Shown piece after piece: positions 1-7,109 of a stretch of DNA of 13,194 nucleotides. Each line of letters opens with the position of its first letter. Positions within the stretch are counted from its first letter, which is position 1. The notes under the pieces were generated by a model. It did not search any database. It was not told the origin of the DNA and was given only the letters and a program-made list of their open reading frames with translations. The stretch comes from Fusobacteriaceae bacterium (lineage in GTDB: Bacteria; Fusobacteriota; Fusobacteriia; Fusobacteriales; Fusobacteriaceae). The translations under genes were made by a program, and so were the position numbers. Location: the NCBI GenBank assembly GCA_016938425.1, contig JAFGUR010000263.1:1-13194 (forward strand). Reading direction: 5' to 3'.

Positions 1-354
1 AATAAATTCAATATTATATAATAATGAATTAAAAGTACTAATAATAGAACTTTTTCCATCAATATCAATAGAGTCTAAAACCTTAAATCCTTTAGGAGAA
101 TTTTTATTAAGATTGCTAACGATAGACTCATTAGTAAAACTTTTTTTAAATAAAATATCCATAGGTTCTAAGGAGACTTCTTCTCCAATAGAAATAGGCT
201 TTCCAAAAGACATTCTAGGTCTAGGATGAAATCCATTTGAATATTCAATATCCAATTTAGAAATCTTAAAAAGTCTTTCAAGAAATCTTAAAAAATCTCT
301 ATGAGAAATATATTTCATTTCATCTTTTTTTTCAAAATAAATTCTTTTTATCAT
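1..354 (-). CDS. DUF2344 (radical SAM-linked) protein, partial: 3' end beyond the left edge
   Basis: An open frame begins at ATG 354-352 and runs 118 codons to the window edge without a stop. The N-terminus reads MIKRIYFEKKDEMKYISHRD, followed about 20 residues later by SNGFHPRPRMSFG. This pattern (a basic first strand, an SHRDxxR segment, then NGFxPRPxxSFGxPxxxG) is the hallmark of the DUF2344/TIGR03936 family. Its members are fused to, or encoded beside, radical SAM proteins and have no settled biochemical role; in Firmicutes they often lie near the RNase G gene. The ATG is immediately preceded by an in-frame TGA, which fixes it as the first start. The gene follows fapA after 4 bp and has only a weak ribosome site, so translational coupling to fapA is likely. 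The family call is firm. The function is not known, and the missing part cannot be judged. Confidence 0.85.
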   Translation of the reverse strand, partial: MIKRIYFEKKDEMKYISHRDFLRFLERLFKISKLDIEYSNGFHPRPRMSFGKPISIGEEVSLEPMDILFKKSFTNESIVSNLNKNSPKGFKVLDSIDIDGKSSIISTFNSLLYNIEFI

Positions 355-358
355 TCAA

Positions 359-2101
359 CTATCTTTCTGTAATTTCATTTGTTTCAGGATTAATGAAAAA
401 ATCAGTTCTAATTTTTTCACTTCTATTTAAATATAACTCTCGTCCTATTTTTATTATAACACCTGGATAAACTTTTTGTAATACTCTAATTTTTTTTGTT
501 TTAATCTCTTGACGGATATCCTCAACATATTCTCTTTCAGTTTGAAGAGCTAAAAATTTATTGTTAATATTCATTAATTCATGAATAGCTTCATCAACTT
601 TTAATTTCAATTCATCAGGTAATTCGTTCATTCTAGGTTCTAACTCATTTACAACTTTCTCCATTTTATATCTATTTTCTTCTAATTGAAGCATATCTTT
701 ATTTATTTCACTTTCGAGTTTGATATACTCACTATAAATGTCGAGTGTAAATTTAGTAGGAGTTTCTAAAGGTCCTCCAGCTATATTACATTCTATTCCA
801 TTTTGAGCTTTAATATCTCCACCAACTATTTTACCACTGCCAGAAGTTACTATAACTTTATCACCAGATTCAATAGTAGAGTGTAAAATATGCTTACTTA
901 CTTCAACATTTCCACCAGTTTGTATATTCATATGTTGAATAAATTGGGCTTTTACACCTTCTTTAGCGTATATATTTCGAGGGCAATCTTCATTTCCAAG
1001 AATTCCATTATTTACTATAATCTTTCCTTCTGCATGTAAGTCACAATCTTCTACTAGACCTTCCACATAAATATCTTCACCAGATTTAACAGAGAACCCA
1101 CTTACAACATTTCCTTTTATTACAACAGTTCCTAAAAAATCTACATTTCCTGTTGAATAATCAACATCGCCTTCAATACTTAAAAGAGGTTCTACATTAA
1201 GAGCTTTTCCTTTTTGAATAAGTTGTCCACTAATTTTGCTTTTTAAATATAAACCATCATCAGTTACATATGTGTTTTTACCTGCTTTCAATTCAATATC
1301 TTTAGCAAGTTTGGCAATAACAGGTCTACCAAAAATATCAATTCCATCTGTTCCATCAACTGGAGGAATTTTTTCAGCAATAATTCCATCTTCAGCAACA
1401 TTGTGAATTAAGTTTAACTCTTTAAAGTTAATACTCTTAATACTGTCTTCTCCAAATCCATCAGTATTATTATTTTCAAAAGTATAATTGATTTTAGCAT
1501 CTATCCCATCAATAGGTTCCTTACCTTTTGCAAGGATAAATTTTCTATCAAAAATTTTATCATTAAGTACAGTTTTAATAGCATTTTTACGAACACCATA
1601 TACTATACCTTTTTCTTCAACTAATTTCAATACTTTTTCATAAGAAGCCTCTCTCCCTTTGTTAGGCTTAGTTATCTTTATTGTAGCTTCCATATTATTT
1701 AGAGATTCAATAATAACTTCTGAGTCTTGGTAATATTCTGAATCATATTCAGCAATTTTTACAAATTTATTAATATTAAATATTGATTCATCAATTTTAT
1801 CAATATCAAAATCTTTTATATGTTTTTCCTCTAAAAACTTAAAAACTCTTTTTAAAGTTAGACTTTTATTTTCATCAACTTCATCAACTTTTAAAAATAT
1901 CCCATCATCTCTAATATCAATAAAATAAGGGATTTTTTCAAGTGAATCTGTAGTTTCTTTATCAATCCAAACTTTAACTTCCAATTCAGGAGATTTTCTA
2001 ATAATTTCATGCTTTATTTGATTAATTTCTACACCAAAATGTTTAGAAACATTTTCAATAATTTTATTTAAATCAGTTCCTTTAACAACGTACTTTCTCA
2101 T
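359..2101 (-). CDS. fapA: FapA / DUF342 family protein (flagellar assembly protein A-like)
   Basis: This 580-residue protein has the usual size and layout of the DUF342/FapA family. Roughly residues 1-230 form a variable N-terminal part. Roughly 230-450 form a Gly- and Val-rich beta-helix-like core with repeated short strands (for example IEGDVDYSTGNVDFLGTVVI and GKIIVNNGILGN). Roughly 455-530 are a charged helical coiled coil, and the C-terminus carries the typical VYPGVIIKIG segment. In Vibrio, FapA affects flagellar assembly and glucose-dependent motility through interaction with phosphotransferase components. Other DUF342 proteins occur in spore-formers without flagella, so the name alone does not prove the role. 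Here its position directly behind flgJ supports the flagellar assignment. The start has an AAAGGAG site 6 bp upstream (2108-2114), and the gene lies 18 bp after flgJ. Confidence 0.88.
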   Translation of the reverse strand: MRKYVVKGTDLNKIIENVSKHFGVEINQIKHEIIRKSPELEVKVWIDKETTDSLEKIPYFIDIRDDGIFLKVDEVDENKSLTLKRVFKFLEEKHIKDFDIDKIDESIFNINKFVKIAEYDSEYYQDSEVIIESLNNMEATIKITKPNKGREASYEKVLKLVEEKGIVYGVRKNAIKTVLNDKIFDRKFILAKGKEPIDGIDAKINYTFENNNTDGFGEDSIKSINFKELNLIHNVAEDGIIAEKIPPVDGTDGIDIFGRPVIAKLAKDIELKAGKNTYVTDDGLYLKSKISGQLIQKGKALNVEPLLSIEGDVDYSTGNVDFLGTVVIKGNVVSGFSVKSGEDIYVEGLVEDCDLHAEGKIIVNNGILGNEDCPRNIYAKEGVKAQFIQHMNIQTGGNVEVSKHILHSTIESGDKVIVTSGSGKIVGGDIKAQNGIECNIAGGPLETPTKFTLDIYSEYIKLESEINKDMLQLEENRYKMEKVVNELEPRMNELPDELKLKVDEAIHELMNINNKFLALQTEREYVEDIRQEIKTKKIRVLQKVYPGVIIKIGRELYLNRSEKIRTDFFINPETNEITER

Positions 2102-2119
2102 AAAAAACTCCTTTGAATA

Positions 2120-2425
2120 CTACTTTTTCATATTTCGAGATAGTTGTTCGTACATTACTTTAGCAAGGCCAAGTTCTCCAGATTTAGAAATTGACTTTGC
2201 TCTTTCATCATTTAGCATACTACGGAAGATATCTTCTCCGTTTCCACCATATAGCATGCTACTTTTTCTATCAATAGTTTTTTCTTGAGCATCTAAAAGG
2301 ATTTTTATAAAAATAGCTTCGAATTCTTCAGTGGTTTCTTTTAATGCTTTTTCATCTTTAGAAAGCTTTTTTTCATTAAATTTTTCAATTGGTTTTATTA
2401 AATTAACACTACCTAAATCAATCAT
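2120..2425 (-). CDS. flgJ: FlgJ-type rod-binding protein, N-terminal domain only
   Basis: The 101-residue product matches only the rod-binding (N-terminal) domain of FlgJ. It has the EFEAIFIKILLDAQEKT helix, a GNGEDIFRSMLNDERAK segment, and the ending SGELGLAKVMYEQL that typifies the family. The peptidoglycan hydrolase domain found at the C-terminus of enterobacterial FlgJ is absent. Single-domain FlgJ proteins are normal in many phyla, where a separate hydrolase opens the cell wall for the rod; none is visible in this window. FlgJ acts in the periplasm as a scaffold or cap for rod assembly. The ribosome site AAGGCGGG (about 2431-2438) overlaps the stop codon of flgI, so the two genes are probably translated together. 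Confidence 0.9.
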   Translation of the reverse strand: MIDLGSVNLIKPIEKFNEKKLSKDEKALKETTEEFEAIFIKILLDAQEKTIDRKSSMLYGGNGEDIFRSMLNDERAKSISKSGELGLAKVMYEQLSRNMKK

Positions 2426-2437
2426 AAAATCCCGCCT

Positions 2438-3451
2438 TTACATTGTTTTTATTTCAGCATCAATAGCACCAGATACTTTTAGTGCTTGTAAAATTGATAT
2501 AATATCATTTGGAGTAGCTCCAATAGCGTTTAACATTTTAACAACATCTTTAACAGTGGTTCCTTTAAAATATACACTACTACCTTCTTTTTCATTTTCA
2601 ATACTATTATTAGCTTCACCAGCATCTAATTGAGAACTAATAGCAATAGATAAATCTCCATGAGAAATAGCTATCGGATTAACAATAATACTATCACCTA
2701 GAACAATAGTTCCTGTTTTTTCATTTATAACAATTATAGATTTTCTATCTGGATTTACTTTTAAATTTTCAATTGCAGATATAAAACTTACAATGTCATC
2801 AGAAAAAGAATATGGCTTTTTAATTTCAATTTTTGAAGCGTCAATTGCTTTAGCTGTGTCATAACTATATCTTTTGTTAATTTCATCAACAACCCTTGAG
2901 GCAGTTGTAAAGTCTGGAGAATTTAGGACAAGAGTAATTTTATCTTTATACTCTAAAGGAATTTCTAGTTCTCTTTCTACAGTTGCTCCATTTAAAATGA
3001 AACCATTAACTAAATTATTTTGACCTTCTACCCTAGTTACAGTTCCTTGTGCATTTGCATAGATATCTTTATTTCCAGCCAGCAAGAAAGTCTGTAGTAA
3101 AGTACCACCAACGAGGCTTTTTGCATCATTAACAGAGGAAACTTTAATATCGATAGTATCTCCAATTTTTTTAAAAGGAGGTAAATCAGCAGTTACCATT
3201 ACAACAGCAACATTTTTAGAATTTATTTGTTCTTTGGCAATTTCTGTGCCAAAAAATCTAAATAAAGAGCTTAGCATTTGAGGAGTAATCCCTCCATTAT
3301 CACCAGTACCATTAAGTCCAATAACAAGCCCCATACCAATTAATTGATTATTTCTAACTCCTTCAATTCTAGAAATTTCTTTTAATCTTACTTCATTTGA
3401 AAAAGAAAAAAATGATATAACAAATAAAAAATAAATTATTTTTTTAAACAT
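2438..3451 (-). CDS. flgI: Flagellar P-ring protein FlgI
   Basis: FlgI forms the P ring around the rod in the peptidoglycan layer. The 337-residue protein starts with a Sec signal peptide (basic MFKK, then a hydrophobic stretch to about residue 18, with probable cleavage near SFS-NE). It continues with the family signature RLKEISRIEGVRNNQLIGMG and GLVIGLNGTGDNGG, followed by TPQMLSSLF. Further on it has VAVVMVTADLPPFKKIGDTI and GGTLLQTFLLAGNKDIYANA, both characteristic of FlgI. The C-terminus ends in a helical DVVKMLNAIGATPNDIISIL segment. It is close to the family's usual 350-370 residues. The AAGGAG site at 3458-3463 gives good spacing to the ATG. P rings need an outer membrane partner (FlgH, encoded just upstream). 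The usual chaperone FlgA is not in the window. Confidence 0.96.
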   Translation of the reverse strand: MFKKIIYFLFVISFFSFSNEVRLKEISRIEGVRNNQLIGMGLVIGLNGTGDNGGITPQMLSSLFRFFGTEIAKEQINSKNVAVVMVTADLPPFKKIGDTIDIKVSSVNDAKSLVGGTLLQTFLLAGNKDIYANAQGTVTRVEGQNNLVNGFILNGATVERELEIPLEYKDKITLVLNSPDFTTASRVVDEINKRYSYDTAKAIDASKIEIKKPYSFSDDIVSFISAIENLKVNPDRKSIIVINEKTGTIVLGDSIIVNPIAISHGDLSIAISSQLDAGEANNSIENEKEGSSVYFKGTTVKDVVKMLNAIGATPNDIISILQALKVSGAIDAEIKTM

Positions 3452-3468
3452 AGATAGCTCCTTAAATT

Positions 3469-4329
3469 TTACTTAGTAGATATAGAAGTTTTTGTTGTTG
3501 AATTTGTTTCTGGTACAACCAAGTCACGGTTAGTACCGATTTCTTTAGTTATTATAGGTTGTCTAACATAAAGAGCTCCATTATATAAAAATTCCATATT
3601 TTCAACTTTTTCGGAATCAATAGTATTATTATTCTCAATATCTTGACTTCTAATAAAACCACTTAGTTCTAAGACAACGATTTCATTATTAACAAGAGCA
3701 GTTTTTGTACCTTGAATAAATAAGTTTCCATATTTATCAACCCCTGTAATTCTAGCAGCAATTTGACCTTGAAAAGAGAAACTTCCATTTCCAGTAGAAT
3801 TTCCATTGTATGCATCTGAAGCAGGCCTAACATACATATTAGGGTCAGTAGTTTGAGAATTTTCAGGTTGCGAAGTTTTAGATTTTGAATAATCTCCTCT
3901 AATCGAATCAGACTTCTTAACAAAGATTTCAGGTTTTTCTTCTACTTTTGGTTCACCAGCATAGTTAGTATATCCACTTTTATTTTTAGAGTAATCTATT
4001 TTTGCATCAGCAGCTTCCTTTACACTTATAAATACGATATCACCAATTCCACTAGCTTTACTATCGGCATAAATAGATTTTCTTTCAACACCCCATATAG
4101 ATGAACTATATTTTTTTTCATCTTTTTCTTCTTCGGGAAAGAAAAATCTTATGTCTGGCATAGTTGCTACTTGAGAATTTTTACTTTCATCAATTTTATT
4201 TTCTTCTTCTTCTTTTACAACAGTTTGGCCAAGAGTTTTTATAGAACCTCTTTTAGGGGTACTATTAGAATTACCACAGCTATTTAAAATTAAAGCAATA
4301 AAAATTGTAAAAATTAATTTATTTTTCAT
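3469..4329 (-). CDS. flgH: Flagellar L-ring lipoprotein FlgH
   Basis: FlgH builds the L ring, the bushing where the rod crosses the outer membrane. The start chosen is ATG 4329-4327, because AGGAG at 4334-4338 is properly spaced for it. An in-frame ATG at 4347 lies upstream of that site. The 286-residue product begins with a lipoprotein signal (MKNKLIFTIFIALILNSC, modified Cys at residue 18 after LNS). Family features follow: SSIWGVERKSIYADSKASGIGDIV, a segment GNLFIQGTKTALVNNEIVVLELSGFIR, and DIENNNTIDSEKVENMEFLYNG. It is longer than the usual 220-240 residues. There is an acidic/Glu-rich N-terminal part, a Ser/Asn-rich linker (roughly 140-180) and a Thr-rich tail after the normal end. Its lipid attachment needs LspA, encoded three genes upstream. 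The stop of the preceding rod gene overlaps its ribosome site. Confidence 0.93.
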   Translation of the reverse strand: MKNKLIFTIFIALILNSCGNSNSTPKRGSIKTLGQTVVKEEEENKIDESKNSQVATMPDIRFFFPEEEKDEKKYSSSIWGVERKSIYADSKASGIGDIVFISVKEAADAKIDYSKNKSGYTNYAGEPKVEEKPEIFVKKSDSIRGDYSKSKTSQPENSQTTDPNMYVRPASDAYNGNSTGNGSFSFQGQIAARITGVDKYGNLFIQGTKTALVNNEIVVLELSGFIRSQDIENNNTIDSEKVENMEFLYNGALYVRQPIITKEIGTNRDLVVPETNSTTKTSISTK

Positions 4330-4337
4330 AAACACTC

Positions 4338-5177
4338 CTATGTCCATTTATTTAATTCATTTGATTTTGTTAATGTTTCATCTATAGAAGTAACAACTTT
4401 CTGATTACTTTCATATAATCTAGAACAATTAATCATTTCAACCATTTCTTTTACAATGTTTACATCAGAATTTTCTAAAAATCCTTGATGAACTTTTGAA
4501 TTAGACGACACAATTAAATTATTTGCATTTGGAGAATAAAAGTAAGAATCTCCTTCAAGTTCCAATTTATTATCATTTCCAAATTCACATAAAAGAAGAG
4601 AATTTTTTGGATTATTGATATTTTGTAAATCTAAATTTACTTGTGGTACATTGGGGCTTGAAGTGATTTCTACACCACTTAAAGAACCATCAGCATTTAT
4701 ACTAAAATCTGATTTTAAGGGTTTAAGATATCCTAAATTTCCTTGAAAGTCATAGGAAAGTAATCTATGACCATTTCCATTAACAATAAAACCTTCATTA
4801 TCAGTAGAAAAACTTCCATTTCTACCAAAACGAATACCATTAGGAGTATCAAAAGCAAAAAATCCTTTTCCTTCAATAGCAAAGTCTAATTTATTTTCAG
4901 TTTCTTTTAAGGAACCTTGATTTTGAGCAACAAAGTTTTCTGCCATTTGTACACCAGTTCCTAATTTTCCTATTTTTACTAATTTATTTTTTTCAGGTAA
5001 TAAAGAATCATTAGAATCTTCTTTTCTATAAATTTCAAATTCTTTACCTTGTTCCATAATAGTTTGACTCTTCTTAAAGCCAGTAGTATTAACATTTGCT
5101 ACATTATTTGCAATAGTATCTTGTTTTTTTAATTGAGTAGTCATACCTGAAGCTGCTGTATATAAACCTCTTATCAT
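4338..5177 (-). CDS. Flagellar basal-body rod protein, FlgF/FlgG family
   Basis: The 279-residue protein carries both conserved ends of the rod/hook family. At the N-terminus is MIRGLYTAASGM, then QDTIANNVANVNTTGFKKSQ. At the C-terminus is GFLENSDVNIVKEMVEMINCSRLYESNQKVV, which forms the coiled-coil zipper with the N-terminus in the assembled rod. The middle has the FlgE/F/G-like beta domain (GKGFFAFDTPNGIRFGRNGSF, NADGSLSG). FlgG forms the distal rod and FlgF is a proximal rod protein. The N-terminus resembles the FlgF/FlhO type, but the position directly before flgH is where flgG usually stands, so I do not choose between them. Start 5177 is preferred because GGGAGAA (5184-5190) precedes it; an in-frame ATG at 5195 lies upstream of that site. 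Only one such gene is present here, so the partner must be elsewhere. Confidence 0.92.
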   Translation of the reverse strand: MIRGLYTAASGMTTQLKKQDTIANNVANVNTTGFKKSQTIMEQGKEFEIYRKEDSNDSLLPEKNKLVKIGKLGTGVQMAENFVAQNQGSLKETENKLDFAIEGKGFFAFDTPNGIRFGRNGSFSTDNEGFIVNGNGHRLLSYDFQGNLGYLKPLKSDFSINADGSLSGVEITSSPNVPQVNLDLQNINNPKNSLLLCEFGNDNKLELEGDSYFYSPNANNLIVSSNSKVHQGFLENSDVNIVKEMVEMINCSRLYESNQKVVTSIDETLTKSNELNKWT

Positions 5178-5210
5178 AAATAGTTCTCCCATCAAAAGTC
5201 TTTTATTAAA

Positions 5211-5239
5211 AGTTTATCATATAAAATCGAAGAATTCAA
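5211..5239 (-). promoter_or_regulatory. Possible promoter before the flagellar rod gene
   Basis: On the minus strand TTGAAT (5234-5239) and TAAACT (5211-5216) are separated by 17 bp. Each matches four of six consensus bases. It lies in the widest gap (68 bp) of the lspA-to-DUF2344 run and would drive the flagellar genes. No clear sigma-28 type motif was seen. The match is weak and chance is quite possible in such AT-rich DNA. Confidence 0.3.
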
Positions 5240-5245
5240 TAAAGA

Positions 5246-5746
5246 TTACCACAAAATTTCTTTAAAAATATCATTATATGTCAAATATAGCCTTAGGTCA
5301 AAATCAATTTGGAAATAATTTGGAGAAATATTTTGGCAAAGCATATAAAAGGATTTACTATGATTTTTCTCTTTTAAATGAGCAATTTCATGAACGAGAA
5401 CATTATAAGTAAATTCATAAGGTAACTTTTTAAATCTACTAGAAATTTTAATGTCATTTATAATTTTGATTTTTTTCCCTTGTATTTTAGGGATAAAACT
5501 ATTTAGTCCAAGAGCTTGGTTAGAAAATTCTATTTTATTATCAAAATAGATTTTATCAGGATTTTTCACATTTTTCATATACTGATTTTTTATTGAAATA
5601 CCTAAATTATATAAATCTTTGTCATTGCTTAAAATTTTTTCTATATTGTATTTCGATTTCAGATAATCACCTAGTTTATTTTCTTCAATTAATTTGTTAA
5701 CTTGAGCCAACAAATTTGAATCATAGCCCTTTAGAAATTTGTACAT
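5246..5746 (-). CDS. YgjP/SprT-like zinc metalloprotease domain protein (DUF45-type)
   Basis: The 166-residue protein has the zinc-protease motif HEIAH at residues 119-123, inside VLVHEIAHLKEKNHSKSFY. The pattern HExxHxxxxNHSxxF is that of the YgjP-like (M48/DUF45, WLM-related) metallopeptidases; the third ligand is probably H129 of the NHS motif. The preceding basic segment (KKIKIINDIKISSRFKKLPYEF) corresponds to the antiparallel strand that lines the active site in this group. The N-terminal 60 residues are helical and do not resemble a signal peptide, so it is probably cytoplasmic. Substrates are unknown for the family. It starts 1 bp after the lspA stop, with its AGGAG site (5756-5760) inside the end of lspA, so it is co-transcribed with lspA. 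No link to flagella can be read from the sequence other than position. Confidence 0.8.
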   Translation of the reverse strand: MYKFLKGYDSNLLAQVNKLIEENKLGDYLKSKYNIEKILSNDKDLYNLGISIKNQYMKNVKNPDKIYFDNKIEFSNQALGLNSFIPKIQGKKIKIINDIKISSRFKKLPYEFTYNVLVHEIAHLKEKNHSKSFYMLCQNISPNYFQIDFDLRLYLTYNDIFKEILW

Positions 5747-5747
5747 T

Positions 5748-6173
5748 TTATAATTCTCCTAAAAATAATAAATTTATTATGCCAAACAAAATATAAAAAT
5801 CAGATAAATTGAAAACAGGCATTTTTTTTATATTAAAGTAAATATAATCAACAACAAACCCTCTATAGATACGTTCTACAAAATTTCCAAGTCCACCACA
5901 TAGGATTAAAGATAAAGGGAATTTTAAATTTGGATTTTCAATAAAAAGATAAATTAGGTATAAAAATAGAAAAAAATTTATAAAAAGAATCAATTTTTTT
6001 TTATTGGATAGGAAATTAAAAGCAATTCCATAGTTAAATACACATAAAATTTGAATTTTTTTATTGAAAAAGCAAATAGGTTCTTGATTTTTAATATGTT
6101 TTAAAGAAAATTCTTTAAAAAAAATATCTAAAAAGAATAAGAAAAACAATGAAAAATAAATTATGTTAATCAC
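5748..6173 (-). CDS. lspA: Lipoprotein signal peptidase (signal peptidase II)
   Basis: LspA is an inner-membrane aspartyl peptidase that removes the signal peptide of prolipoproteins after lipidation. The 141-residue protein shows four hydrophobic segments and the family motifs in order: D16/K20 in helix 1, NYGIAF at 47-52, CGGLGNFVERIYRGFVVDY with N97, R101 and D109, and FNLSD with N122 and D125. D109 and D125 correspond to the catalytic aspartates of the Pseudomonas structure. The Asp of the conserved GNxxDR motif is Glu here (E100). The protein is slightly short. The start is odd: the only standard start, GTG 6173-6171, overlaps the AAGGAG site (6173-6178). The codon with the best spacing (8 nt) is ATA at 6164; there is no ATG. 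An in-frame TAA just upstream rules out a longer protein. Confidence 0.85.
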   Translation of the reverse strand: MINIIYFSLFFLFFLDIFFKEFSLKHIKNQEPICFFNKKIQILCVFNYGIAFNFLSNKKKLILFINFFLFLYLIYLFIENPNLKFPLSLILCGGLGNFVERIYRGFVVDYIYFNIKKMPVFNLSDFYILFGIINLLFLGEL

Positions 6174-6178
6174 TCCTT
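6173..6178 (-). promoter_or_regulatory. Ribosome binding site overlapping the lspA GTG
   Basis: AAGGAG on the minus strand shares its last G with the GTG assigned as lspA start. In-frame codons downstream are ATT (2 nt away), AAC, ATA (8 nt) and ATT (11 nt). The site therefore argues for a non-standard start or for inefficient GTG use. Confidence 0.6.
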
Positions 6179-6470
6179 AAAAAATGTTTAACTAGTTGAA
6201 AAATATTAAATTCTTAAAAATAGATTTCTTTACATAGTCTGTATTGCATGCATTTTGGAAACATAGAATTTTTAATTAAAAATTTTCAAGACATTTCATT
6301 AGCACTATATAATTTTCATTATAAAATTGATTGACTTATTTATTAAAAATTGTGGATAAGAAAAATAAATTTTTAATAGATAACTTAGAAAAAAATAAAA
6401 TGTCAAAGTTTCTTTAAATATTAAGCTATTTTATACTTATTTGCCAAAAGAGTAAAGAAATAAATTAAAA
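6174..6470. other. Intergenic region upstream of lspA
   Basis: Together with the rubrerythrin terminator this makes a 327-bp stretch without a gene. It is very AT-rich. It holds possible minus-strand promoters for lspA: a perfect TATAAT (6318-6323) with TTAATA 17 bp upstream, and a TTGAAA/TATGTT pair nearer the gene (18-bp spacer). It also holds an 18-bp AT palindrome (6267-6284) and one perfect DnaA-box-like word TTATCCACA (minus, 6351-6359). No open frame or structured RNA was recognised. Confidence 0.5.
6318..6340 (-). promoter_or_regulatory. Possible promoter for lspA operon
   Basis: TATAAT on the minus strand (6318-6323) is a perfect -10 box. TTAATA lies 17 bp upstream (6341-6346) and matches four of six bases of a -35 box. 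It would start transcription about 140 bp before lspA. A second candidate lies closer to the gene. In AT-rich DNA such boxes are common, so this is tentative. Confidence 0.35.
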
Positions 6471-6493
6471 AGGTCTGAAAAAAATTCAGACCT
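6460..6493 (-). terminator. Rho-independent terminator of the rubrerythrin gene
   Basis: AGGTCTGAA (6471-6479) and TTCAGACCT (6485-6493) form a perfect 9-bp stem with a 5-nt loop. On the minus strand it is followed by five T and further T-rich sequence. It begins 7 bp after the rubrerythrin stop. Confidence 0.9.
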
Positions 6494-6500
6494 AAAAAAT

Positions 6501-7073
6501 TTAATAGTTTTCAACAAAAATTTCAAAATAACTTTTTGGATGTAAACATGCTGGACATTTTTCAAGAGCAGCATCTCCTTCATGCAAATATCCACAATTA
6601 ATGCATTTCCAAACTACTTTATCCCCTTTTTTAAATACCATTCCTTTTTCAAGATTGTCGTATAATTTTCTGTATCTGTTTTCATGTGCTTTTTCAACTT
6701 TTGCGATCATTCTAAAACAGACAGCAACATCTTTAAAACCTTCTTCGTCAGCTATATCTGCAAACATAGGGTATAGTTCAGTCCATTCTTCATTTTCACC
6801 ATCAGCAGATGCTTTTAGATTTTCTAAAGTAGTACCAATTACTCCAGCAGGATAAGAAGCAGTTATTTCAACCATTCCACCTTCTAAGAATTTAAAGAAT
6901 CTTTTAGCATGTTCTTTTTCATTTAATGCTGTTTCAGCAAAAATTGCAGAGATTTGTTCTAAACCTTCCTCTTTAGCAACTTTAGAAAAATAATCATATC
7001 TCATTCTAGCTTGAGATTCCCCTGCAAAAGCTTTTAGTAAATTTTGTTCAGTTCTTGTTCCTTTCAAACTCAT
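6501..7073 (-). CDS. rbr: Rubrerythrin
   Basis: Rubrerythrin reduces hydrogen peroxide in the cytoplasm of anaerobes, using electrons from NADH or reduced rubredoxin. The 190-residue protein has the ferritin-like diiron domain first (about 1-145), with ligand motifs AGES (E19), NEKEH (E52, H55), the Glu cluster at E93-E96 and KVEKAHENRY (E127, H130). A C-terminal rubredoxin-type FeS4 domain follows, with CINC (157-160) and CPAC (173-176). Length and domain order are those of classical rubrerythrin. Ribosome site AGGAGGT stands 7 nt before the ATG. It has its own promoter and terminator, so it is a single-gene unit. A PerR operator, common for this gene, was not recognised. Its presence fits an obligate anaerobe. 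Confidence 0.97.
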   Translation of the reverse strand: MSLKGTRTEQNLLKAFAGESQARMRYDYFSKVAKEEGLEQISAIFAETALNEKEHAKRFFKFLEGGMVEITASYPAGVIGTTLENLKASADGENEEWTELYPMFADIADEEGFKDVAVCFRMIAKVEKAHENRYRKLYDNLEKGMVFKKGDKVVWKCINCGYLHEGDAALEKCPACLHPKSYFEIFVENY

Positions 7074-7109
7074 AGTATATACCTCCTAAATTTTAATGGT
7101 CCCAAGTAA

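Noticed and set aside
2331..2633. Plus-strand 100-codon frame
   Set aside because: It lies antisense across flgJ and flgI, has no ribosome site, and its sequence is the mirror of the real genes.
3669..3923. Minus-strand 84-codon frame inside flgH
   Set aside because: Leu-rich out-of-frame reading of flgH; the FlgH frame has clear family motifs here.
6267..6284. 18-bp palindrome AATTTTTAATTAAAAATT as an operator
   Set aside because: Entirely A and T in very AT-rich DNA, with no second copy in the window; most likely chance.
6601..6855. Plus-strand 84-codon frame
   Set aside because: Antisense to rubrerythrin, no ribosome site or promoter.
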